Made by a program: the position numbers and the translations under genes. The notes below the pieces were generated by a model. That model was given only the letters and a program-made list of their open reading frames with translations, ran no database searches and was not told where the DNA came from. A stretch of DNA of 64,000 bases, from NCBI RefSeq assembly GCF_963675165.1, contig NC_087387.1:3436990-3500989 (forward strand), read 5' to 3'. Below are positions 45,045-55,249 of the stretch, one piece after another. Every line of letters starts with the position of its first letter. Position 1 is the first letter of the stretch. The stretch is from Halichondria panicea (lineage: Eukaryota; Porifera; Demospongiae; Suberitida; Halichondriidae).

Positions 45045-45590
45045 ATTTCGAGCACTTACTTGCCGAAATTGTCAAAAGAAAGGACATATCGCGAAGGTTT
45101 GTCTGAGCGGAAGTGGACTATGAAGACCTGCTCAATGCTGTCAAATCACGCATACCACCACTAGAAGTCCAGGTACACAAATGGATCAAGGTCTATCATG
45201 TATGAGAGCCAAACGTATTCGAAAGAACCATTGAATATAGTTGGTGCCGTGCAGGTGCACGTTGAGTATGATGGTCAGACTGCTCAGCTTACCCTAATCA
45301 TAGTAAAGGGTAATCATAGTAAAGGGAGATGGCCCCACCTTGTTGGGTAGGGATTGGTTAAGTGCCTAAACTGCATGTGTTCCGGGAATTTTCAAAGGCC
45401 GGAAGGCCCGGATTGAAATAGCGGATTGAAATAGAAGCCGACCTCGATATTGCAAGGCTCGAACGGTTAAGAAAGAAGGTCGAGGAGGACCGAAGGAACT
45501 TTAGAACCGGTGGCTAACTCGAAGTGGGCGACACCACTGGTTGCTGTGCTGAAAAGCGATAACCGTGAATCGGCATATCTCAAGTGATTG
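45045..45590 (+). mobile_element. Gypsy element 2-type gag, protease and RT N-terminus on the plus strand
   Basis: Immediately after the minus-strand pol fragment the plus strand reads a zinc knuckle (CRNCQKKGHIAKVC), then about 45240-45360 NIVGAVQVHVEYDGQTAQLT and GDGPTLLGRDWL (protease end), then about 45420-45580 IARLERL and WATPLVAVLKSDN (RT start). A 16-base duplication at about 45298-45330 and a 13-base one near 45410 break it. It fits a similar element as the minus-strand RT/RNase H/IN parts, but in opposite orientation, so either a second copy or an inversion is present. Confidence 0.7.
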
Positions 45591-46180
45591 ACGAATTCGC
45601 CACCCAAACGAATTCGCGAATTCGCCACCCAAGACGCTTGAGACTCATCAATATCCTCTCTGACTAACTTCTGCTACATGTACTTCTGTTCATTAAGCAA
45701 ATAATTAGGGGTGTGTCCATTTAATTAGGGGGTGTCGCGCCCAGAAACCTTTTGAGCACCCCCTACTTCAAAATCCTGGCTACGCCACTGAACACAGCAA
45801 CTATAGATCTAGCTATACAAGGTTTCATGCAGTAAGCCATAGACGTGAGATAGAGAATGGTGCAGTACCAGAGGTGTCACTGTGTACTTCAGAAACATAT
45901 ATTAATTTTGCATGCTTTGGGATTGATTGGTGTATTTGCTAATTATAAAAGCTTGATTTTTTTAGAGCTTGGGCAAAAAGCAGTGTTAAATAAAGAGGGG
46001 GCCTATACCACTGCATGGACAGTTAGAAGATGATGCACAAATTTTGAGTAACCACAATTTACTACAATAGATGTGTTGCAAAGGAGCCGTACATGATGTA
46101 AGGCTTTTGCTTTTGGAGGCTACACTGCAACCACAATTATTTTGTTGGGCTTGTTAGTATTATACTCTTGCTATTAACCC
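45591..46180. other. Non-coding stretch inside the gypsy cluster
   Basis: No gene is seen. GAATTCGCCACCCAA is repeated at 45594-45635 and TTAATTAGGGGGTGT-like words near 45703-45735. The plain AT-rich remainder looks like unrelated spacer. Confidence 0.35.
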
Positions 46181-46268
46181 TTTAACCGTCGGATTCTTAA
46201 TTAACAGTGAAGTGAAAATTAATGTCTGTTAATTCTCTATCGGGTTTCCAGAGCAATAAAATGCCTAG
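46181..46268. mobile_element. End fragment of the CCTTTAACCG MITE family
   Basis: TTAACCCTTTAACCGTCGGA followed by TTCTTAATTAACAGTGAAGTG and CTCTATCGGGTTTCCAGAG is the left end of the MITE family. It runs directly into minus-strand RT sequence at about 46270, so the MITE is truncated there or was inserted and then partly deleted. Confidence 0.75.
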
Positions 46269-46269
46269 C

Positions 46270-46690
46270 AACCATGGGGGTAGCAAGGGTGTCAACTTGT
46301 CAGCGAGGTTTGGAAGGAATTTCCCGTAATATGTTAGTAACCCCAGATACGACTTCAACTCCGTGATATTTGTGGGTGCTTCGATCGCCTTGACCTTGTC
46401 TGCCAGGGGGTGCAAACTCTTGGCGTCAATCCGGTGCCCGAGAGTAGGAACCATAAACAAACATTTGCTCTGTTTTACTCGCAATCCAGTGTCTGACAAT
46501 CGCTGCTCCATTTCCCTTTGAAATATTCCAGGGGCCGAAGATATGGGTAGTCTGGTGTATCTAAACAATCCCTTGGTTGTATTTATGACCATTATACTTC
46601 TTGGATTCCTCTGCTAAGGGGAGTTGTTGGTAGGCCTGCCTGAGATCCAATAGCTTCCCTCGGCTCAGAGTCGCGAGTACATGGATGTCA
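46270..46690 (-). mobile_element. Gypsy element 2: reverse transcriptase, middle part
   Basis: On the minus strand: SRGKLLDLRQAYQQLPLAEE (about 46680-46620), then KGLFRYTRLP, SSAPGIFQREMEQRL, KQSKCLFMVPTLGHRIDAKS, IEAPTNITELKSYLGLLTYY and KFLPNLADKLTPL. The segment between FQREMEQRL and the KQSKC phrase is short, so the catalytic DD box appears to be deleted. The sequence that should follow, PWKWTEEQ, is at 45036 on the same strand; the plus-strand block and other material separate them. Confidence 0.8.
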
Positions 46691-46699
46691 TTAAGAGAG

Positions 46700-47160
46700 G
46701 TAAGACAGTGGTTTGTCATACTTGATCGTATATTAGTTTTGATTCGCGTCTTTCAGCTGAACATGAGGTTACTGGTAGTGTGCAAAGAATGCGCAGCAGA
46801 ACCTGAATGTTGGGCTGGAACATTGAGGTAGGGTGAAAGCAGGAGTGCTTGTATACCCCATTGGTTGAGCTGTAAAGCACATTTCATTGTGGAGATCTTT
46901 CTGATACATGGCCTCAAGTGGCTTCAACACTTTTTCTGTACCAAGATGGATGGAACCAGATTCAAGCCAAGCAACGCATGTGCACTGAAACGTCTGAAAC
47001 GTCTGTCCATCTCTGATATCAAGTGATCTCTGATATCAAGTGATCTAAAACTGGTATTGCAACAGTTCGACGGTAATACTCTGATGGTGGAATGTTATCT
47101 CTGTGTCCACAAAGTCTAGGATTAACTGAGTGACAAATCTCTTTGAACCATTCTGAGTGC
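46700..47160 (-). pseudogene. hAT-family transposase C-terminal region (ZMYM1-like)
   Basis: On the minus strand: SEYYRRTVAIPVLDHLISE (about 47070-47020), FSAHALLGLNLVPSIL, then LRILCTLPVTSCSAER and SSMTNHCLTSL near 46700. This matches in order the IPxLDHL segment and the dimerisation domain (LP(V/I)(T/S)..SAER..S.L) of hAT transposases related to ZMYM1 and the 52-kDa repressor-like proteins. Duplications of 17 bases (47011-47044) and 9 bases (about 46989-47006) are present, and a stop follows VLVQKKC. It lies between gypsy fragments, which abut its end near 46690. Confidence 0.65.
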
Positions 47161-47464
47161 CCGCTTTTCGGTCAAGTCTCTCTTCAAAGTATCAATTTCT
47201 TGAACAGCACAGCCTAAACTGTGGCTCCAAGGCACTAATGAATTCAGTGGTGGTGATTGCTAACACAAATGTGGAAGCGTCTGTGAGTGCATCCGGAGAC
47301 CAGCTACTAGACCCTTCAGCCGAGATCGACTCAAAACAATTGATCCTTGAATCTCTGAACAGCGTCGATCCTGCACTGCTGATGAGGTAGGAACAGTGGT
47401 GTCTATTGCATCTTCTGACGAAAACAGTGATACTCTGCCAATGGTGCTCCAAAGACTTCACCAC

Positions 47465-47590
47465 GGCTGTACAGTGGAGGTACTTCCATTCTGCAGCAGT
47501 GAGTGATCGGCTGGCATAGGCGACTGGATGATAGAGCTCGTCTTGTTGGAGTTGTGACTCTCTACTACAAATGCTTGGTCTAACGAAGTA
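47465..47590 (-). mobile_element. Gypsy element 3: RNase H fragment
   Basis: The minus strand reads DQAFVVESQLQQDELYHPVA, then YASRSLTAAEWKYLHC. The VAYASRSLTxAE phrase is diagnostic for gypsy RNase H. The fragment ends at about 47590 against a MITE; the RT that should precede it lies at 48.5 kb beyond that MITE. Continuing open frame to 47192 has no recognised domain. Confidence 0.75.
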
Positions 47591-47602
47591 CTGATCAGGC
47601 AG

Positions 47603-48471
47603 TCACGGGCCACGATCGTGGCAGGAAGTAGCTGGAACTACGCAGAGGAAGAGCTGTAGAATCACGTGCAATTTAGTCTAGAATTTTCCAAGCCACGTTG
47701 CTACGTTGCTATGTTAAAATTTCATTAGCATCTTACCGCACGAAGTTTATAGCTATAGCTAGGTGTGCCGATGTGCTTGAACAGCTTGAGGACAGCAATG
47801 GCGATGTCTCCTCTGGTGATGACAGATGACAGTGCCTATGAGATGACAGTGCCTATGAAGGAGAGGGGATAGTAGGATACCTCCCAAAGGCTACCAGCTT
47901 TATGCCAGACGCTGATGAACTGTCTGGGATTGGGGACTGAGGACATGCATGACATGGACCTAGACGCTAGAGCTATGGACCAGGACGGTGAAAGACCAGG
48001 AGAGGGCTCACTGTGTGACTCTGGCAAGTAGTATAGTATAGCTAGAATATCAGTAGTAAGTATAGTATAGCGAATTAGCAGTAATGAATGTAAATTTCAT
48101 AGATCGTTCACCGATATAGTAATACATGTACGTATTGTACTTCAAATTGATATATTATCTTAGCACTGTTACATTCATATGATGTGAAAATCAAGCTTAG
48201 TCAAGCCTTCATACCATATAATAGGCTGATCCATAAAAAAAATTTTTTGGATTTTATCACACCGCTGGCTGAGCATTTAAGCATTTAGAGCATTTAAAAT
48301 GATAAAAACGGGTGAGCGTAATAACCGTGGTTGTTATGGCAACATGTGTTGCACCATTTTATTCCTTGTTGTATGGGCATTCTATTCGTATATTGCTCTG
48401 GAAACCTGATAGAGAATTTACAGACATTTCAATTCACTGTTAATTAAGAATCCGACGGTTAAAGGGTTAAG
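47603..48471 (-). mobile_element. Long copy of the CCTTTAACCG MITE with transposase-like N-terminus
   Basis: Its right end is the family TIR (AAGAATCCGACGGTTAAAGG, then TTAA at 48471). Inner ends match 36.6-36.8 kb inverted. Between them, about 47770-48030, the plus strand reads VLEQLEDSNGDVSSGDD, then LPKATSFMPDADELSG and MDLDARAMDQDGERPGE. An acidic run of this kind is typical of piggyBac transposase N-termini, so this copy may keep the start of the lost autonomous gene. A 17-base duplication at 47824-47857 shifts the frame. The left TIR is missing. It separates the gypsy 3 RT from its RNase H. Confidence 0.75.
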
Positions 48472-48483
48472 AGTAGCGAATTA

Positions 48484-50030
48484 TCTTTCTAGTCAGCATA
48501 TTGAGAGGTTGGGAGATCAGGTGGAAGAACCGTCTGTAGTACGAGCACAGGCCAAGAAATTGTCGAACTTCCTTGACGTTCTTGGGAATGGGGAAGTCTT
48601 CCACGGACTGGGCCAGTTTGTCTTCAACCCGTCAGGAGTGCCTAGATACTCAACTTCTTGTTTCTTGTCTGACAAAAGCACATTTGGATATCTTCAACTT
48701 CAATCCAGCGTTCTGGATCCTCTCAAGCACAAGGCGCAAGTGGCTAAGGTGTTCCTCCAAGGTTCGAGAATAGATGAGAATATCTCTTTGTTGAAAGACG
48801 CACATAACTCGAAATTCGTACAGGCCATGAGGTACCCAATAACCGCTGGCCAAATTGAGAACCGGGATTCTCCAAGTTGATCCATAAGTAGTCACTGCGT
48901 TTAGTTGCCGGTAGTCTACACAGAAACGATGGGAACCGTCGGGCTAGCCCACGGGCTGTGGGATGGATGATGCCTGGCATCATCCTTATGGCGGGGACTC
49001 GTTTAGGTGTTACCAGTGTTACCATTTCGATGAGATTCTCGCTCATTGTCGTCGAGGCTAAATGCACTATGGAACTCTTCCAGACAATCATGTAACTTCT
49101 CCCAACTTAGTTTTTCTGGTTGACCGACAGCTTCTCTTAGTACTTTACAGTACTTTACAACGTTCCGTGTCAGACATCACCGCTAGGATATTTGCAGGTA
49201 CAATTTCAGTTTCTTCTTCCACAAATGATACTTGTGGTGAGAGTCAAGACTAACTAGGCTTACTTGTTCAGGCTTACTTATTCTGTGCTCAGGCTCTGGT
49301 CTCGGGGCGTCGTCTTTCCACAGTTGGTCTTGACTGGGCGCACTTCATTGTGGTACATAATAATAGTATAGCAGCAGGGAGTCCATTTTCAGGTATACTG
49401 GCCATCAAACTCGATTGACAAAACCAGTCGTACGTCTTCGGTGTCTTGTCTTGTCCGCCTTCTTGCTACAGCTACTGTTTTAAATACCATTAAGGTAATG
49501 TCCACCCCGCTATCTATATGAGGCCTGACTCCTTGCAATTGGGATCACTTCCTCCGTCTTTGAGTTCTACTTTCTTGATGTCGCTTATGTCGTCTTCACT
49601 ACTAGACAAGCTAGCGGGTCTTTGCTCGGCAGGTCACTTGACTTAGGTATAGTTCTGCCCCTACTCTCTGTTCTAGGTTTCTTGCTTGCAAAGTGACCAG
49701 TCGTGACCAGTCTCGTTACAATTATAGCATGTTAGTTTATTTCTGGGGCTCTGGTTAAAAGGTCTGCTTCAATTAGCTTTCCACAAATCTTTCATTCGTA
49801 CATTAACGTCCTCGAGCCTGTTCTCGTCTTGCATCTGCTCCGTCCTAAGTTTCACCATCACTGTGTCGCACCTCAGCACAATCTTCTGGGAATCTTCAGG
49901 GGCCTCCATTGCCACCTTTCCCTCCCTCGTCTACCAGCTTTCCCTCTATCATTAGGATTGTCTCCTCCCTTTGATCCAGTGTCAGGCAGTCCCATTGCCG
50001 TTGCAATGGCCTTGATCACAGGTACGGTCA
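48484..50030 (-). mobile_element. Gypsy element 3: gag, protease, reverse transcriptase
   Basis: On the minus strand: gag end with a zinc knuckle (CYNCNETGH, about 49725), which a 10-base duplication at 49693-49712 breaks; aspartic protease with IDSGVDITLM (about 49520); RT with SHRFCVDYRQLNAVT (about 48920), LASGYW, ILIYSRTLEEHLSHLRLVLE, RIQNAGLKLKISKCAF, then PIPKNVKEVRQFLGLCSYYR. The residues before ILIYS are QQRD, so the expected (Y/L)-D-D is not intact. It ends at the TTAA of the MITE at 48471. N-terminal gag (about 49829-50010) is weak. Confidence 0.85.
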
Positions 50031-50054
50031 GCTTCCGCGAGCTCAGGGGCACAG

Positions 50055-50395
50055 GTCTGGTCAGAGAGAATCCGCTCAGTGGCTACCACCTATTTCTTCC
50101 ATCGTCGGAAAATCCATGATGTGTACTGCACACGTTCGTTTCATGGTCTCGATGGGAATGGATGTCTCGACAGGACCTCCCTTCCGCAAGCTCAGGGTCT
50201 GGTCAGAGAGAATCCTGTAGGTAGCTCAGTGGCTACCACCCATCGTCAGAGAATCCATGATGTGTACTGCACACGTTCGGTGCTAGTCCTCTAAAAGGAG
50301 ATAGTCTTCTTCTGTTTAGAAGCAAAATCAATTGCTTTTCACTTCTGTTGGTCCCGATGGGAATGGATGTCTCGACAGGACCTCCACTGCAAAGC
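50055..50395 (+). repeat. Local duplicated block
   Basis: GGTCTGGTCAGAGAGAATCC, CTCAGTGGCTACCACC, AATCCATGATGTGTACTGCA, CACGTTCG and GATGGGAATGGATGTCTCGA each occur two times, with unit spacing of about 140-215 bases. It looks like an irregular tandem duplication next to the gypsy 3 gag, perhaps an untranslated leader or LTR part. Confidence 0.7.
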
Positions 50396-51954
50396 ACTTC
50401 AGTGTGACAGTCACAACTTATATTCAACACATGACATAGATCAGTAAAAGTATTACTAACTCTATAAACATTTATATCATAATAACAGTTAAGTTCATAA
50501 CGTAAGTTCACACTCTATAAACATTATAAACATTACATGATAATAAATCATATACAGTTAAGTTCATAAGGTAAGTTCAATAGTCCACTTCCTTACAGTT
50601 GCTATTGTAGTATATGCATAAACTAAAAAAAATCAATGCCTAACACATTTGCTACTACAAAATTCTGTGTATCTCAGAAAATGTCCAAGAAAAAATTTGC
50701 AAGCTGTCGTTGATACGAGGTAATGTAAAGCATTCAAATGTTCGGAGTTTTCACAGTCTAGTATTCCTCTGCTAATAGAAAAGATGGTAGAACAAACTCA
50801 AACTATCTGCAAATACATCTCGCCACCGACTTCCACGACCTTCACCTCTTCCATAAATCTCTCCACCCATATCTGATCTCGTTCTTGATGGGAAACCAAA
50901 TCTTCTCCAGCTGTATAAATTCTCCAGCTGTATAAATTGACTGAAAGAACACCAAACATATTGATATCAAGTACCGTGAAGCAGAACAAGTGCCCAACTT
51001 GTTAACCAAATCACTTTCCCGCCGAGTACGTCATGAAACACTTCGAAAACAAATGGGAATTTTGGAACTTCCTTAACCTTACATATAATTTCAAGGTTAA
51101 ACTCTGACTGATTATGACTTATTAGTTATTGCATCATTTAGTAATTTAGTAACTATTCTAGAACATTCTGACAGGTTCTTATTTAACCATGTGTACGATT
51201 GTTTTTTGTCAGTCTTGTCAGTTTCCATTGAACATAAACTTTGAACAGCAATTCCCCTTACTATTATTACCGTCTTGTGGATGTAGCACCTGCCACTTGC
51301 CGTCTTTAATTCTCGACATTGACTACTTGTCAAACTCAGGTGTATCTTGTCGTATCTAGATCATTTTGGAGCACATTAACTGTGTGAACGAGAATGGATT
51401 TTACTTGTGCGTTTAGCCTAGCTGCTGAGCCTAGCTGCTGAGCTACTCCCTCCCACAGTCAAACACCAGGCTTCTCAATAGCTGGCGCATGTAGCCCAAG
51501 GAGGTACATGCATGGTCCAGAGATTGCTAGATAAAACTGATGGCAGCTGGTTGTTTTGGAGTGTTCCCTGACATGATTCCATGACAAAAATGAGTAAGCT
51601 TGCCTACTTGCCACTTGAGTGTCCAGAGTTTCTTGAAACTGCCTAGATAGCTAAAATAATGCTAGAAGTTAGTCTTTGCAAAGAAATAAACAGCATTCGC
51701 TTTGCCAATATTTTTTTATAGCAGGTCTTGTGTTCTAACATTGGCCAGTTTATTGGCTGTTTGGACTGACTTTGATTTCTGGGCAAATTAGTACTCCCCA
51801 GTTCTGGATTCTATGGATGAATACTATATCTACTAGTACTGTGACTCTGGAACCTGAGAAATTTACTCACTATGATGCAAAACTATGATGCAAAACCACA
51901 ATTATATCATTTGAAGCCAAATTAGCCAAATTTGTAGTCTTAGTGTAGACTGTG
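50396..51954. other. Stretch without a recognised gene
   Basis: Open frames are short and unfamiliar (for example minus 51112-51333). AAGTTCATAA(C/G)GTAAGTTCA occurs twice near 50490 and 50560. Tandem duplications: 17 bases at 50904-50937, 13 near 51415 and 13 near 51882. Confidence 0.4.
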
Positions 51955-52326
51955 TGAGCTTGTAAATTTTATAGATCGTTCACCGATATAGTAATACATG
52001 TTATGATGTTATGTTAGCACTGTTACATTCAGCTTAGTCAAGCCTTTATACCATATGATCCTTTATACCATAGATCCATACCATAGATCCATAAAAATCC
52101 ATAAAACACCGCTGTCACCGCTGGCCGAGCATTTAAAATGATAAAAACGGGTGAGCGTAATAACCGTGGTTGTTATGGCAACACAATTTTATTCCTTGTT
52201 GTATGGGCATTCTATTGGTATATGGTTGCTAGGCATTTTATTTTGCTAGGCATTTTATTGCTCTGGAAACCCAATAGAGAATTTACAGACATTTCACTTC
52301 ACTGTTAAGAATCCGACGGTTAAAGG
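51955..52326 (-). mobile_element. CCTTTAACCG MITE family, partial copy
   Basis: It shares TAGATCGTTCACCGATATAG, CAAGCCTTTATACCATA, GAGCGTAATAACCGTGG and AAGAATCCGACGGTTAAAGG with 48.1-48.47 kb. The opposite end is missing, and after CGGTTAAAGG it runs into unrelated sequence rather than TTAA. A 17-base duplication TTGCTAGGCATTTTATT lies at 52226-52259. Confidence 0.8.
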
Positions 52327-52521
52327 CCATCTTCCAGTGGTCCCTGGTCCAATATCATTAATAGCATGCATTAGCTGCTCACAGGTGAGTCACCGTACAT
52401 TTCAATGCCAGAGTGAGGTAGCAGCACGTTATGTCTGATACATGATAAGCCCGGATACTGTAAATCCCCAATTAAGTACAGATTGTGTAGGACCTTTGCT
52501 CCGTTGTGTTAATTGCATGCC

Positions 52522-52590
52522 AGTCTCATGAATTAGCCGCCCTTCCTAAGTGAGAGACCTAGGAAGGGCGGCTAATATTCGTAAGACTAA
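52522..52590. mobile_element. Tiny hairpin element (17-bp perfect stem)
   Basis: ATTAGCCGCCCTTCCTA (52532-52548) and its exact complement (52560-52576) enclose an 11-base loop. The flanks AGTCTCATGA and CGTAAGACTA continue the inverted symmetry imperfectly. The string GTCTCATGAATTAGCCGCCC recurs at 56325, with related GCCGCCC blocks to about 56820, so this is probably the shortest member of a MITE family. Confidence 0.65.
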
Positions 52591-52888
52591 CATAAGACAT
52601 CTTAGTCAAACCTGGGTTCTTATTTGGTCTATAGTCTAGGCCTATCTCCAGCACCCCCATTACCCCCATTACTGATTTGCCCAGAAATCGAGGTCACAGA
52701 AAAAATTAATATCACCGGTTTTCTTTCATTCAATGTAACTATTCAGTTTCTTCTTACAACTTTATTTTTATATCATTCAGTAGCTTATTTATTCAGCATT
52801 ATTTCTATATCATTTAATAGTGTTAGGCACCTTCTGATGAAAAGTTATCCTTGACAAGTTACTGTTTTACCGCGAAATATGAATATCA
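52591..52888. other. Spacer
   Basis: No gene recognised. A 76-codon hydrophobic frame (52624-52854) is low-complexity Phe/Leu/Ser-rich and matches nothing I know. Confidence 0.35.
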
Positions 52889-52889
52889 T

Positions 52890-53578
52890 TAACTCCCATA
52901 AGGGGCCATATAAATTGACAAATGAACTGTATAATACACACTTCCGGGAGTCTTAGTGTAGACTGCACATAAAGACTGTTCATTACTATACTTACTACTG
53001 ATATCTGATATTCTAGCTATACTTGCCAGAGTCACACAGTGATTCAACGTCCTGGTCCATAGCTCTAGGTCCATGTCATGCATGTCCTCAGTCCCTGACA
53101 GTTCATCACCGTCCTGGTCCATAGCTCTAGCGTCTAGGTCCATGTCATGCAGTCCCAGACATTCCCAGACAGTTCATCAGCGTCTGGCATAAAGCTGGTA
53201 GCCTTTGGGAGGACCAGCTCACTGTGTGACTCTGGCAAGTAGTATAGTATAGCTAGAATATCAGTAGTAAGTATAGTATAGCTAAAAGTAATGAACAGTC
53301 ACCGATATAGTAATACAATACGTTACATGTACGTATTGTACTTCAAATTGATATATCTTAGGGCTGATCCATAAAAAAAAAATTTGGATTTATCTCACCG
53401 CTGGCCGAGCATTGAGCGTAATAACCGTGGTTGTTAACCATTTTATTCCTTGTATTCTATTGGTATATGGTTGCTAGGCATTTTATTTTGCTAGGCATTT
53501 TATTGCTCTGGAAACCCGAAACCCGATAGAGAATTTAAAGACATTTCACTTAATAAGAATCCGACGGTTAAAGGATTA
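52890..53578. mobile_element. CCTTTAACCG MITE family copy with internal inverted duplication
   Basis: The right end is TCCGACGGTTAAAGG followed by ATTAA. The minus strand at about 53150-53030 reads DELSGTEDMHDMDLELWT, preceded by MDLDARAMDQDGDELSGTED, so the acidic phrase seen at 47.9 kb is here repeated in tandem. The adjacent CTCACTGTGTGACTCTGGCA (53219) is the reverse complement of 53024-53043, forming a partial palindrome about 53150. There is no complete TIR at the left. Confidence 0.75.
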
Positions 53579-53887
53579 AAGAAAGGGGCGACATTAACGA
53601 CACAGATACGTGTGAACACAATGAAATAAACTCATTAAGACAGGAGTTGCTAGTTTTCAGCAAAGCACCCTTACCTTACCCTACGACCCCTCGAAGAGTC
53701 CTCCCCGACCCAATGGAGCTGCTGACTTGAAGAGTAAACTGTACGGACCTGCTCCTCACTCCTCACTCACTCATGTGCTGGAGATAAGCGATGAATGGTT
53801 GTCGAGTCTAGACACTTGGCCACGGAAAGGATCAACCAACGAAGGTGCTCAGATTTCTCCAAACCAATAAGAGAACTCCACGTACTT

Positions 53888-54500
53888 AAGGCCCGGGTCA
53901 AGCTCTCAAGATCAAAAGTTAACACTATATTTGAACTATATGTGGGAAAAAGGCCATATTGGAGCAGATATATTGGTATTGAGCAATAGCCAGATTTATG
54001 GACTGCAGTGTATAATCTCATAATAATTTTTCTTAGCTTATAGTTATCTACAGTCTTTCTACTACCTCTCTGCAAAATCTGATGCCAACGCGTTCCACCG
54101 AAGCGCTTTGACTAAGCAGCCACCATTATTCCCAATTTAGCAATCTGTGGGCGTTTCTCAATACCGCTATTTCAGAACTTTGAGTTTCCAACGCGCATAA
54201 CTCAGGCATGAGTTATCTCAACAATTGTAGCCTGCCCAGAGCCTGTCACATATTTGAACTATTATTTTATAGATGTAAGAGTTAATGAGTTAATGATACT
54301 GATGATACACACATCATAAAGTTATAATTTTAAAAAAAATTCTAATTACCCTCTAAAAATGAGTATGACGTCATGGCACTATTTTTCAGAAAACGCAAAT
54401 TCCGGTGGTTAGGTGTACTAGTAAAGGGGGGTATTCTTGAGATATACAACATAGCCTACCTCCAGAGTCTTGACTTCCAAGGGCACAATGACCTACCTTA
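53888..54500. repeat. Fragments of the AAGGCCCGGGTC and GGAAAACAGA families
   Basis: AAGGCCCGGGTCA (53890) with AGTTAACACTATATTTG is a short piece of the 10.5 kb repeat. From about 53958 to 54216 the sequence matches the 37350-37615 MITE inverted. From about 54360 GACGTCATGGCAC and TATTCTTGAGATA(T)AC resume the 10.5 kb repeat. So a GGAAAACAGA MITE lies inside an AAGGCCCGGGTC element. Confidence 0.7.
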
Positions 54501-55200
54501 AGGTGATATATTTTCGCGTGTATTAATTTCCTATTTCTGCAGTAAAATCGAAAAAATTTGTATTATTAGATGCACAGGTGTAAAAGTTATGAATCTCATT
54601 AAAATTATTGCACGCACACACAGCACCCTATTAAAGTCTCAACTTCGAATCAAGAGGCTAACTAATCTACACAGTGACATCATCATCGAATCTGTAGCAT
54701 CAGCTTCAGCCATAGGTCCTTTGTTATATCATCAAATTTGCCATCTACTGGCTCCTTGTATGATTGCTGAACAAGGGCTTCACAATAGCTGCTTTTTTCT
54801 GTGGATTGTAGTCCAATTTCACAGTCACTTGGACTGGAATTTCTAGGCCTCCCTGCACAAGTGGCGACGCGAATATCCAAGACTTTTAATGTCACTGTAG
54901 CACCTGGTAACTCGACATAGTTCTCCAACAGTTGACTCAGTAATAGATTTTTCTAGCAGCTATGGCATAGCGATCATAACGATTCAGTCTTTCATGAATG
55001 GTACTTTCATGAATGGTATAAACAATCTCATGGAGAATAGGCGTCCACACTCATGATAACCCCACACAAAAACACTACACTGAGATCAGTAGTAGCCATG
55101 GCATTTGGCACACTGCACGTGCACCACAATATCTGGCACGTGCACTTAAGGCTAGCAGCTGAGTTTTGATTGTTACACAAGCTCAGACTAAGTCTGTTTA
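54501..55200. other. Stretch without a recognised gene
   Basis: A plus frame at 54589-54846 (SQLRIKRLTNLHSD) has no known match. A 15-base duplication CTTTCATGAATGGTA lies near 54990-55020. Confidence 0.35.
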
Positions 55201-55249
55201 GTCACTACTGCAGTTGCAGACAAGCACCTTCCCAGTTATATTCCTGACA

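Noticed and set aside
38475..50030. An envelope gene making the gypsy elements retrovirus-like
   Set aside because: Each pol ends in a basic or acidic C-terminal tail directly followed by LTR-like or unrelated sequence; there is no third open frame with a signal peptide and membrane segment.
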